Source: Streptomyces canus
Lineage (GTDB): Bacteria; Actinomycetota; Actinomycetes; Streptomycetales; Streptomycetaceae
Reading direction: 5' to 3'
Length of the DNA: 64,000 nucleotides
Assembly (NCBI RefSeq): GCF_030815415.1
Contig: NZ_JAUSWW010000001.1
Location: 3,534,001-3,598,000, forward strand
Shown here: piece by piece, positions 48,555-57,241 of the stretch
How positions within the stretch are numbered: the stretch's first letter is position 1
Layout: each line of letters starts with the position of its first letter
Made by a program: the position numbers and the translations under genes
Notes under the pieces: generated by a model
The model's database searches: none
What the model was told of the DNA's origin: nothing
Seen by the model: only the letters and a program-made list of their open reading frames with translations

Positions 48555-49445
48555 ATGACGCCGATCACCGAGGTGGACGGGCACCGGCTCGCGCTCAGCA
48601 ATCTGGACAAGGTGCTGTATCCCGCGACCGGGTTCACCAAGGGCGAGGTGCTGCACTACTACGCGACCGCCGCCGACGTCCTGCTCCCCCATCTGCGGGA
48701 CCGGCCGGTGTCCTTCCTGCGGTATCCGGACGGCCCGGACGGCCAGGTGTTCTTCGCCAAGAACGTGCCGCCGGGTACGCCCGACTGGGTCACCACGGCC
48801 GAGGTGCCCAGGTCGGAGGGGCCGGCGCGGATGGTGCTGGTCCAGGATCTGGCGAGCCTGATGTGGGCCGCGAACCTCGTCACGGAGTTCCATACGCACC
48901 AGTGGGTGATCCAGCGGCCCGACCGCGCCGACCGGATCGTCTTCGATCTCGACCCCGGCTCCCCGGCCACCGTCGTCGACTGCTGCGAGGTCGCGCTCTG
49001 GCTGCGGGAGCGGCTCGCCGAGGACGGGATCGAGGCGTACGCCAAGACGTCCGGGTCCAAGGGGCTGCATCTGCTGGCCGCCGTGCACTCCACCCCGTCC
49101 GAACGGGTGACCGAGTACGCCAAGGAACTGGCCGTCGCCGCTGAGCGGGCCCTCCCCCGCCTCGCCGTGCACCGGATGACCAAGAGCCTGCGGCCCGGAA
49201 AGGTCTTCGTCGACTGGAGCCAGAACGCGGCCCGGAAGACGACCGCCACGCCCTACACCCTGCGGGCCCGACAGGAGCCCACCGTCTCCGCTCCCGTCAC
49301 CTGGGACGAGGTCGAGGAGTGCCGGTCGCCCGGGCAGCTCACCTTCCTCGCGACGGACATCGCCCCCCGCCTCCAGGACCACGGCGACCTGCTCGCCCCG
49401 CTCTTCGACAGCGCTGACGCCGCTCGGCTGCCCTCGCTTCGGTGA
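48555..49445 (+). CDS. ligD: LigD-type NHEJ polymerase (stand-alone Pol domain)
   Basis: 296 residues, archaeo-eukaryotic primase fold. Catalytic Asp131 and Asp133 are in VFDLDPGSP; further family motifs are SFLRYPDG, TSGSKGLHLLA and GKVFVDWSQN. It fills or trims-in nucleotides at broken ends bound by Ku. No ligase or nuclease domain is attached, so the ligase must be encoded elsewhere. The 69-bp gap to ku holds both promoters. Confidence 0.94.
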   Translation: MTPITEVDGHRLALSNLDKVLYPATGFTKGEVLHYYATAADVLLPHLRDRPVSFLRYPDGPDGQVFFAKNVPPGTPDWVTTAEVPRSEGPARMVLVQDLASLMWAANLVTEFHTHQWVIQRPDRADRIVFDLDPGSPATVVDCCEVALWLRERLAEDGIEAYAKTSGSKGLHLLAAVHSTPSERVTEYAKELAVAAERALPRLAVHRMTKSLRPGKVFVDWSQNAARKTTATPYTLRARQEPTVSAPVTWDEVEECRSPGQLTFLATDIAPRLQDHGDLLAPLFDSADAARLPSLR

Positions 49446-49473
49446 CCGTCATCGCTTCAGGCCGTTGACGTGG

Positions 49474-50278
49474 TCACACCCGCGTCCAGGTGTGCCGGTC
49501 GCGTGCCATCGCGTGCAGGGCCTCCACGTCCGCCGGCTTGAGCATCCCGCCGAGCCGGGCCAGGCTCTCCACCTCCGTGTCCGCGATGATCCGGACCTCC
49601 CTCGGCGGGGCGGTGATCCGGACGTCCGTCGGGCCGACGAGGGCGAGGACGGGGTGGACCTCGGCGGTCAGGGCGTACGAGGCGCGGTCGGCGTCGGCGC
49701 GGACGCGGCGCAGCAGCGGACAGGCGTCGCGGCGGCCCAGGGTGACCATGGGGTCGGCGACCGTCACCCGTTGCTTGCGGGCGTACACCGAATGGATCGC
49801 GAAGAGGCCGCCGGGACCGATCGCCAGATGGTGGACGCGGTCGCCGCCGGGGAACGGGACCGAGTGCAGGACGTGCCAGCCCGCCCCGTCCAGCCGGTCC
49901 AGCGCCTCCCCCACCGCCTGCTCGGCCAGCAGTGCCCTGCGGCGCGGGTCCGCGCGCAGCCGGTGCGGTGGTCCCGGGTCGCGGTCGAGGGCGATCTGGG
50001 AGGGCCTCGCCGGGGCGGTTGGGCGCCAGGTCGTCGTCCGGGTGGAGGGTGAGCCGGGCGAGCTCCGCCGGTGTCGGCACCGGGGGCGGACCCACCGCCA
50101 CCGGGCCCGTCAGGAAGGGCCCGAGGACTTCGAGTACGTCGTCCCTGCGGTCCTCGCTCAACAGGTTCACCCGGGCCGCCTCACGGTCGTACCAGGCGAC
50201 GTTGCGCCCGTCCGTCAGGCACACGTAGAGCCGCTCCTGGCCGTGGCGCCAGGTCGGTATGACACGCAGTCCGCTCAT
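49474..50278 (-). pseudogene. NERD-domain protein broken by a one-base frameshift
   Basis: Starts MSGLRVIPTWRHGQERLYVCL at 50278 and reads well to about 50000, then the frame shifts and the NERD core continues in another frame (GEALDRLDGAGWHVLHSVPFPGGDRVHHLAIGPGGLFAIHSVYARKQ) to 49474. One surplus G in the GGG at 49998-50000 explains it; with it removed the protein would be 267 residues. NERD domains are nuclease-related. It may be a true null, or a sequencing error in a G-run. Confidence 0.8.
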
Positions 50279-50378
50279 GCGCCATCACCCCTTGACCATG
50301 GGAACAGGCGGGGTGCTCCAGGGGCAAGAAGGCGGTTACCTTTGGGAGTAGTTGGGTGGGGGAGTTGGGGAGGCATTG

Positions 50379-50885
50379 TTGCGTACCCGCAGGAAGCAGC
50401 CCGACGTACCGGCCCCGGACAGTCCATGGAACGAGATAGTGCCCGGCCTGTGGATGGGCGGGCACGAGTTCAGGGGGCACTCGGGGCAACCGGAATTCGC
50501 CGTCGTACGGGACGAGTTCGATCTCGTCCAGACCTTGCTGAGGCTGCCGGGGCACGGGCCCGACCCGGGAGTGGAACACCATGTCTGGCCGATTCCCGAC
50601 GGGCCACTGGACGGAACCCAGCTCGCGGGCGTGATGCGCCTCGCGCAGGCCGCGAGCGACGCACTGGACGAGGGCCGCAAGGTCCTCGTCCGCTGTTATC
50701 ACGGCTACAACCGCTCGGGACTGGTCATCGCACACACGCTGATCCGGAGCGGGCGCTCCGCGGAGGAGGCGATCCGGACGATCCGGGCCCGCCGCTCGCC
50801 GTGGGCGCTGCACAACGACCTGTTCGTCGACTATCTGCGGGCGGGGCTACCGACCGCGCGGCTGCTGGAGGAGCTGGCAGAGTAG
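50379..50885 (+). CDS. Dual-specificity-type protein phosphatase
   Basis: 168 residues from the TTG at 50379, chosen for GGGGAGG 5 bases upstream; a GTG at 50352 is also possible. The catalytic loop is VRCYHGYNRSGLV with Cys106 and Arg112 (CX5R), and an acidic loop precedes it (PIPDGPLDG). Single small domain. It would remove phosphate from Ser/Thr/Tyr, or from nucleotides or lipids. The neighbours give no substrate. Confidence 0.88.
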   Translation: MRTRRKQPDVPAPDSPWNEIVPGLWMGGHEFRGHSGQPEFAVVRDEFDLVQTLLRLPGHGPDPGVEHHVWPIPDGPLDGTQLAGVMRLAQAASDALDEGRKVLVRCYHGYNRSGLVIAHTLIRSGRSAEEAIRTIRARRSPWALHNDLFVDYLRAGLPTARLLEELAE

Positions 50886-50987
50886 GCCCACGCCCCGCCC
50901 CTCAGGTGCGCAAAAAGGACTTCCGTACGAATAAGGTGTACGGGCCGGTCACCACCCCACCGCCTGCCCGTCCCCGCCAGGAGCACA

Positions 50988-51677
50988 GTGCCACGCCCCG
51001 TCCGTTCCCTCGTCACCGCAGCCCTGGTGCTGGCCACCGCCGCGGGCTGCGGTGACGCGGGCGGACTGCACGGCGCGGGCCCCACCTCGACCGCGACCAG
51101 CCCGGCCCGGCTGTGGCCGAATCTGACCCCGGCCGCCAGTCCCGCCTGGAACTACGACGACGGCGAGTCCGAGGCCATGAAGGGCATCACCGCGCCGGGC
51201 GACGACGTCCGCGAGGTGGATCAGGTGGCCGTCGTGAAGGCGGAGATCGCCCAGCATCCCGACGAGTACTCCGGCGCGAAGGCGCCGTACCGCGAGACGG
51301 CCCGCCGCATGGCGTACTGCGGGAAGCAGCCGGCCGACAGCCGGTGCCCGCTGCTCAAGGCGTACTACCGCGACCTCACCGGCGACGGGCACGAGGATCT
51401 GACGCTGGGGTTCCGGCTGCTGCCGGGCCACCAGACGGCGGTGCGCGTCTACACCTTCGAGGGCGGCCGGCTGGTCCAGGTCATGGCCAACGAGGACGCC
51501 GTGAGCGGGGTCGAGCTGGCCGGGCGCTCGGTGATCATCCACGCGCCGTCCGACCTCGCGGACTACGAGTACCGCTTCCAGTGGACCTGGGATCCGGAGC
51601 AGCGCGTCATGCTGCTGACCCACGACGAGATGCTGCACATCGGCAAGAGCCCGTCCCCGTCGGTGAGCTCGCGGTGA
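50988..51677 (+). CDS. Secreted lipoprotein coupled to a sensor kinase
   Basis: 229 residues from a GTG. Signal peptide with lipobox TAAGC (Cys about 21). The mature part is without a family name to me, with a Cys pair (MAYCGKQPADSRCPLLK) and DLTGDGHEDLTLGF, an EF-hand-like loop. The stop overlaps the kinase start (GTGA). Lipoproteins next to kinases in Streptomyces, such as CseA and AfsQ3, dampen or tune the kinase signal, so a like role is inferred. Confidence 0.85.
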   Translation: MPRPVRSLVTAALVLATAAGCGDAGGLHGAGPTSTATSPARLWPNLTPAASPAWNYDDGESEAMKGITAPGDDVREVDQVAVVKAEIAQHPDEYSGAKAPYRETARRMAYCGKQPADSRCPLLKAYYRDLTGDGHEDLTLGFRLLPGHQTAVRVYTFEGGRLVQVMANEDAVSGVELAGRSVIIHAPSDLADYEYRFQWTWDPEQRVMLLTHDEMLHIGKSPSPSVSSR

Positions 51678-52910
51678 GGGTCGCGCTCCCCCGGTGGGCC
51701 GGCACCCTCGCCGTGAAGGCCGCCGCCTTCATCACGGTGATGTGCTGTGCGCTCGCCGCGTTGCTCGGCGTCCTGGTGCATGTCTCGGTGACCAACCAGA
51801 CCGTCGGCCAGGCCCGCGACCTCGCGCTCCAGCGACTCGAGGACGCGACCTCGGCCTACGAGGCCGGGGGCACCCCCGGACCCTTCGCGGGCGTCGATCC
51901 GCCGGGACTGCCGGGCTCCCTGCGGGACCTGGCCGTGGCGGGCGACCGCGGCACGATGGTCGCCACCCGGGACGGCGATCCCACGATGTGGGCTGCCGGC
52001 CCCCGCCGACGGGAACCGGGCCCTCGCGGTCCGCGTCGACTACCGCCAGCAGGCCCGCACCATCGCCGCCCTCGACCGGTCGATCCTGTGGTCCTCGGCA
52101 CTGGCGATCGGGGCGACGCTGCTGGTGGGGGCGTTCGCGGTGACCCGGGTGACCCGGCGGCTGCACGCCACGGCCCGGGTGGCCCGGCGGATCAGCGCGG
52201 GTGACCTGGACGCACGGGTCGACGATCCCCGCACGAAGGATCCCTCGCGGCCCCAGGACGAGGTCGCCGCGGTCGCTTCGGCGCTGGACTCCATGGCGGC
52301 CTCGTTGCAGGGGAAGCTGCTGAGCGAGCAGCGGTTCACGGCGGACGTGGCGCATGAGCTGCGGACGCCGTTGACCGGGTTGCACGCGGCGGCGGAGCTG
52401 TTGCCTCCGGGGCGGCCGACGGAGTTGGTGCGGGACCGGGTGGGGGCGCTGCGGACGCTGACGGAGGATCTGCTGGAGATCTCGCGGCTGGACACCGGGC
52501 GGGAGCGGGTGGAGCTGGACACCGAGCCGTTGGGGGCGCTGGCCGAGCGGGTGGTGCGGGCGTCCGGGACGGACACCGAGGTCGTCGTCGTACGGGATGT
52601 TTCCGTGGAGACGGATCGGCGGCGGCTGGAGCGGGTGCTGGGGAATCTGGTGGCCAATGCGCATCGGCATGGGCGGGGGCCGGTGTCTCTGACAGTTGAC
52701 GGGCCGGTTGTGATCGTTCGTGATCACGGGGACGGGTTTCCGGAGTATCTGGTCGAGCACGGGCCGCAGCGGTTTCGGACCGAGGGGGGTTCCAAGGGGC
52801 ATGGGCTGGGGTTGACCATTGCGCTCGGGCAGGCGGAGGTGTTGGGGGCGCGGCTATCGTTTGCGAATGCGGCCGGTGGTGGGGCGGTTGCGACGTTGGC
52901 GCTGCGGTAG
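51674..52910 (+). pseudogene. Sensor histidine kinase, frameshifted in a C-run
   Basis: The N-terminal part from the GTG at 51674 (one membrane helix, extracellular sensor) runs in frame to about 52000. After the five C at 52000-52004 the frame changes, and the rest (second helix, HAMP, FTADVAHELRTPLTG with the phospho-His, NLVANAHRHG, DHGDGFP, GLGLTIA) continues to 52910. Removing one C gives a normal 411-residue kinase. No response regulator gene is adjacent. It may be a phase-variable or true null, or an error. Confidence 0.85.
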
Positions 52911-53085
52911 TTGGCGGTCCGACGGTTATCCGTGGCTGGTCGCGCCCACGCGGCGGAGCCGCATATCGGATACAGCCCCGCGCCCCTAGAGGGTTCTCCT
53001 ATGGCCCAGCCTGAAAGGCGCCCCTCGGACACTCCTCCTAATGTGGCGGATAGTCAGCTTCGCCCCATACGTGGAGGTCTCCCCC

Positions 53086-53616
53086 ATGTCCCTGCGTTCC
53101 CGTCTCTCCATAACCGTCATCGCCGGCGCCCTTGTCGCCGCGGCCGCCGTCACCCCCGCCGTCGCGAACGACGACTGGAACAACTCCCAAAGCGACTCCC
53201 AGAGCGACTCCCAGAGTGACTCCCACGGCGACTGGAACAACTCCCAAAGCGACTCCCAGAGTGACTCCCACGGCGACTGGAACAACTCCCAAAGCGACTC
53301 CCAGAGTGACTCCCGCGGCGAATGGAGCGAATCGCAAAGCGACTCCCGTGGCGACTGGGGTCAGCACCACCAGAGCAACCAGCGTCTCTACAAGGGCGTC
53401 GTGACGGCCAGTACGCTGCGGCTGCGCAGCAAGCCGACGACCGGGTCCCAGGTGATCCGCTACGCCTACCAGGGCGAGATCGTCTCCATCTTCTGCAAGA
53501 CCGGCGGTCAGAACGTCGACGGCAACCACCTCTGGTACCTCCTCACGGACGGCACCTGGGCCTGGGGCGCCGCCCGGTACATCGACAACATCGGGCCCGC
53601 GCCACGCTGGTGCTGA
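53086..53616 (+). CDS. Secreted SH3-type protein with Ser/Asp/Gln repeats
   Basis: 176 residues from the ATG at 53086, 8 bases after GGAGG. Signal peptide to about Ala28, then 60 residues of DWNNSQSDSQSDS-type repeats, then a bacterial SH3-like domain (VVTASTLRLRSKPTTGSQVIRYAYQGEIVSIFC ... WYLLTDGTWAWGAARYI). It has two Cys in the domain. It is probably wall-associated or extracellular; the repeats act as a hydrophilic spacer. Confidence 0.88.
   Translation: MSLRSRLSITVIAGALVAAAAVTPAVANDDWNNSQSDSQSDSQSDSHGDWNNSQSDSQSDSHGDWNNSQSDSQSDSRGEWSESQSDSRGDWGQHHQSNQRLYKGVVTASTLRLRSKPTTGSQVIRYAYQGEIVSIFCKTGGQNVDGNHLWYLLTDGTWAWGAARYIDNIGPAPRWC
53173..53358 (+). repeat. 45-bp tandem repeat coding the Ser/Asp/Gln linker
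   Basis: Three to four copies of a 45-bp unit (15 residues, GDWNNSQSDSQSDSH), some nearly identical in DNA, with smaller 12- and 15-bp sub-repeats. Such DNA can change copy number by slippage. Confidence 0.85.
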
Positions 53617-53657
53617 GACTAGGAAGACAACCTGCACCATTTGGGTAAGTTCCGGAC

Positions 53658-55019
53658 ATGACCAAGGCCGGAACCACCGTGGCTCAAGCGGATCCCTCCG
53701 CTCCCGCTGTACGTCTCCCCCGGCGCCGTGGCATCGAACTCGCCCTCATCGTCGTCGCCGTACTGCTCTCCGTGTACGGCTACTGCGCTGTCGGCCTCGC
53801 CACCTACGGCACCGTCCCGCCCGGCGCCGCCGGCTACGGCGCCGGGCTCGGTGTGCTGGCGCTGGTCGCGCATCTCGTGGTGCGTTACCGGGCGCCGTAC
53901 GCCGATCCGCTGCTTCTGCCCATCGGCGTCCTGCTCAACGGGCTCGGCCTGGTCCTCATCTACCGGCTCGACCTGGAGACGCCCGGCGACCGGGCGGCCC
54001 CCACCCAACTCGTGTGGTCCACGGTCGGCGTCGCCCTGTTCATCGTGACCGTGCTGCTGCTCCGCGACTATCGCGTGCTCCAGCGGTACGCGTACGTCTG
54101 CGTGGCGGCCGCCCTCGTGCTGCTCACCCTGCCGATCTTCTTCCCCTCCGTGAACGGGGCCCGGATCTGGATCCGGATCGCCGGATTCTCCATCCAGCCG
54201 GGCGAGTTCGCGAAGGTGCTCCTCGCGGTCTTCTTCGCGGCCTACCTCGCCGCCAACCGCAACGCGCTCGCGTACGCGGGGCGCCGGGTGTGGCGGCTCC
54301 AGCTGCCGACCGGGCGGGTGCTCGGGCCGATCGTGGCGATCTGGCTGCTGAGCGTGTGCGTGCTGGTGCTGGAACGGGACCTCGGGACCTCGCTGCTGTT
54401 CTTCGGACTGTTCGTGGTCCTGCTCTACGTCGCCACCGGGCGCACCGGCTGGATCGCCGTGGGCCTGCTGCTGGCCTCCCTCGGCGCGGTCGCCGTCGGA
54501 TGGCTGGAGCCGCATGTGCACAGCAGGGTCGAGGACTGGCTGCATCCGTTCGCCTCGATCGAGGACGGCCAGGGGCCGAACCAGCTCGCGCAGTCCCTGT
54601 TCGCGTTCGCCGCCGGTGGCATGCTCGGCACCGGGCTGGGGCTCGGCCACTCGATCCTCATCGGGTTCGCGGCGAAGTCGGACTTCATCCTGGCCACGGC
54701 GGGCGAGGAGTTGGGCCTGGCCGGACTGTCGGCGATCTTCCTGCTCTACGCCCTGCTGGTGGAGCGCGGGATCCGGGCCGGGCTGGCGTTGCGCGATCCC
54801 TTCGGGCGGCTGCTCGCCGTCGGGCTCGCCTCGATCGTGGCGTTGCAGGTGTTCGTCATCGCCGGCGGGGTGACCGGGCTGATTCCGCTGACCGGGATGG
54901 CGATGCCGTTCCTGGCGCAGGGTGGCTCGTCGGTCGTCACCAACTGGGCGATCGTGGCGCTGCTGATCCGGGTGAGCGACTCGGCCCGCAGCCAGTACGA
55001 CGGGGAGGTGGCCCCATGA
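53658..55019 (+). CDS. SEDS-family peptidoglycan glycosyltransferase (FtsW/RodA-like)
   Basis: 453 residues with about ten to twelve transmembrane helices. The SEDS signature is present: SVNGARIWIRIAGFSIQPGEFAKV, AATGEELGLAG-like ATAGEELGLAG and PLTGMAMPFLAQGGSS. It polymerises glycan strands from lipid II. It is coupled to its cognate class B PBP gene by ATGA. This is a second or third SEDS set, not the dcw-cluster ftsW, and in Streptomyces such pairs often serve sporulation. Confidence 0.95.
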   Translation: MTKAGTTVAQADPSAPAVRLPRRRGIELALIVVAVLLSVYGYCAVGLATYGTVPPGAAGYGAGLGVLALVAHLVVRYRAPYADPLLLPIGVLLNGLGLVLIYRLDLETPGDRAAPTQLVWSTVGVALFIVTVLLLRDYRVLQRYAYVCVAAALVLLTLPIFFPSVNGARIWIRIAGFSIQPGEFAKVLLAVFFAAYLAANRNALAYAGRRVWRLQLPTGRVLGPIVAIWLLSVCVLVLERDLGTSLLFFGLFVVLLYVATGRTGWIAVGLLLASLGAVAVGWLEPHVHSRVEDWLHPFASIEDGQGPNQLAQSLFAFAAGGMLGTGLGLGHSILIGFAAKSDFILATAGEELGLAGLSAIFLLYALLVERGIRAGLALRDPFGRLLAVGLASIVALQVFVIAGGVTGLIPLTGMAMPFLAQGGSSVVTNWAIVALLIRVSDSARSQYDGEVAP

Positions 55020-56497
55020 CCCGGGACAAGACCCGGCACATGACCCGCTACATCCGGCACGCGGCCTGCTTCTGTGCCCTGCTGCTCGCGGCGCTGCTCG
55101 TCAACGCCACCCGCGTCCAGGTCTTCGAGGCCCGGTCCTACGACGACAACCCCGCCAACCGCCGTTCCACCATCGCCCGTTACGGTCAGCCGCGCGGCGA
55201 CATCCTGGTCGGCGGAGAGCCGGTCACCGGTTCCCAGGACACGGACGGGCGGCTGCGCTTCGAACGGACGTATCCGAAGGGCCCGTTGTACGCACCGGTC
55301 ACCGGGTTCGCCTCGCAGATCTACGGCACGACGTTCCTGGAGCACACCGAGGACGGCATCCTGTCCGGGACCGACCCGATGCTCTCGGGGTTCCCGCTGT
55401 GGAACGACTTCACCCGCGCCCAGAGCCCCGGCGGGCACGTGGTCACCACGATCAACGGGGCCGCCCAGGAGGCCGCTTACGCGGGGCTCGCCGGACGGAA
55501 GGGCGCGGTGGCGGCCGTCGAGCCGTCGAGCGGGCGGATTCTGGCGCTGGTGTCGAGCCCGTCGTACGACCCCGGAGTGCTGTCGGGGAACGGCGCGGCC
55601 GTGGAGCGGTCCTGGGCGGGGCTGAACGAGGACCCGGACAAGCCGATGCTCAACCGGGCGATCCGGCAGACCTATCCGCCGGGTTCGACCTTCAAGGTGG
55701 TGACCGCGGCGGCCGCGCTGGACGCGGGGGTGGTGACGGACGTGGAGAAGCCGACCCACTCGCCGGACCCCTATCGTCTGCCGGGCACCTCGACCTCGCT
55801 GGTGAACGAGGCGACGGGCTGCGAGAACGCCTCGGTGCACGCGGCCTTCGTGTGGTCGTGCAACACGGTGTTCGCCAAGCTGGGGGTGCGGGTCGGGGTG
55901 GCGGACATGGCGGCCACGGCGGCGGGGTTCGGCTTCAACGACCAGGGGCTCGGCATCCCGTTCTCCGTCGCCGAGAGCACCTTCGACGTCTCCGTCGACA
56001 AGGCGCAGCTCGCGCTGTCGTCGATCGGGCAGTACAACACGCGGGCCACACCGCTGCAGATGGCGATGGTGTCGGCGGCTGTCGCGAACGGGGGTCAGGT
56101 GCGGCCGCCGTATCTGGTGGAGCGTACGACCCGTTCGGGCGGCGCCACCGTGGCGACGTCCGGCTCCCGGCCGGTACGGCAGGCGATGTACCCGTCGACC
56201 GCGGTACGTCTGAAGGAGCTGATGGAGGACGTGGTGCGGGAGGGCACCGGCATCAACGCCGCGATCCCCGGCGCGCGGGTCGGCGGCAAGACCGGCACTG
56301 CGCAGCACGGGATCGGCAACTCCGGGACGCCGTACGCCTGGTTCATCTCCTGGGCGCAGGGCGAGCGGGACATGGAACCGAATGTCGCGGTCGCCGTGGT
56401 GGTGGAGGACGCGGAGGCGGACCGGGGGGAGATCAGCGGGGGCGGGGACGCGGCGCCGATCGCCCGGGCGGTGATGGATGCGGTGCTCAACTCGTAG
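55016..56497 (+). CDS. Class B penicillin-binding protein (transpeptidase)
   Basis: 493 residues from the ATG at 55016, overlapping the SEDS stop. One N-terminal membrane anchor (about 14-32), a dimerisation domain, and a transpeptidase with Ser224-x-x-Lys227 (STFK), Ser281-Cys-Asn283 and Lys424-Thr-Gly. It cross-links the glycan made by its SEDS partner. It also resembles PbpA of mycobacteria in size. Penicillin would acylate Ser224. Confidence 0.95.
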   Translation: MTRDKTRHMTRYIRHAACFCALLLAALLVNATRVQVFEARSYDDNPANRRSTIARYGQPRGDILVGGEPVTGSQDTDGRLRFERTYPKGPLYAPVTGFASQIYGTTFLEHTEDGILSGTDPMLSGFPLWNDFTRAQSPGGHVVTTINGAAQEAAYAGLAGRKGAVAAVEPSSGRILALVSSPSYDPGVLSGNGAAVERSWAGLNEDPDKPMLNRAIRQTYPPGSTFKVVTAAAALDAGVVTDVEKPTHSPDPYRLPGTSTSLVNEATGCENASVHAAFVWSCNTVFAKLGVRVGVADMAATAAGFGFNDQGLGIPFSVAESTFDVSVDKAQLALSSIGQYNTRATPLQMAMVSAAVANGGQVRPPYLVERTTRSGGATVATSGSRPVRQAMYPSTAVRLKELMEDVVREGTGINAAIPGARVGGKTGTAQHGIGNSGTPYAWFISWAQGERDMEPNVAVAVVVEDAEADRGEISGGGDAAPIARAVMDAVLNS

Positions 56498-56569
56498 GGC
56501 GGCGGCAGCTGTTCACGTGGTGAGACGGGGTCTGTACTTCCGGCGGAGGGCCGACCTACCGTTCGGTAC

Positions 56570-57076
56570 ATGACTTCAGCCGTCGCTTACGAACTCGCCC
56601 AGGTCAATATCTCCCGCCTCAAGTTCCCGCTGGATTCACCCGAGTTGAAGGACTTCGTCGACGCGCTCGACCCGGTCAACGCCTCCGCGGAGGCAGCCGA
56701 CGGCTACGTCTGGCGCCTGCAGTCCGAGGGGGGCGACGCGACCGACATCAAGGTCTTCGGCGACGACTGGCTGATCATCAATCTGACGGTGTGGCGGGAC
56801 ACCGACGCCCTGACGGCCTTCATGTACCAGGGGCAGCACCGCGAGATGCTGGCCCGGCGCCGCGAGTGGTTCGAGAAGGTCGAGGAGGCGATGACGGCCC
56901 TGTGGTGGGTCCCGGCCGGCCATCGCCCGACGGTCGCGGAGGCCGAGGCCCGCCTTCTGCACCTCCGGGCGAACGGCCCGACACCCTACGCCTTCACGCT
57001 GCGGACGTCGTTCCCGGCCCAGGGTGCGGAGCCGGTGTCGGTCGCGGTGCCGGAGGATCTGGGCTGCGGGGTCTAG
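56570..57076 (+). CDS. DUF3291 protein
   Basis: 168 residues. The family look is good: YELAQVNISRLKFPLDSPELKDFVDALDPVN and DDWLIINLTVWRD ... AFMYQGQHREMLARRREWF, a ferredoxin-like alpha/beta dimeric barrel as in heme-related monooxygenases. No function is established. Its TAG stop at 57074-57076 lies inside the first bases of the long palindrome that follows. Confidence 0.88.
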   Translation: MTSAVAYELAQVNISRLKFPLDSPELKDFVDALDPVNASAEAADGYVWRLQSEGGDATDIKVFGDDWLIINLTVWRDTDALTAFMYQGQHREMLARRREWFEKVEEAMTALWWVPAGHRPTVAEAEARLLHLRANGPTPYAFTLRTSFPAQGAEPVSVAVPEDLGCGV

Positions 57077-57241
57077 TGCCGCGGCAGGCAACGTTTGCCC
57101 CGTCGCGACGCCCGGCACGCACTCTCGCCGCACCGGCCGAAAGCCCAAGTACGTCCAGTACGAGGGCTTCCGGCCGGCACGCCGAGAGCACGCACCGGAC
57201 GCCGCTCCTTGACGGGCAAACGTTGCCTGCCGCGGCACTAG
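57073..57241. repeat. 169-bp long palindrome between convergent genes
   Basis: The outer arms are perfect 28-bp inverted repeats (57073-57100 with 57214-57241), each ending in CTAG. The inner parts pair with some mismatches to a centre near 57157. Both flanking genes end in TAG codons supplied by these CTAG ends. It works as a bidirectional terminator, and its shape is that of a MITE-like or palindromic mobile repeat. Confidence 0.85.
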
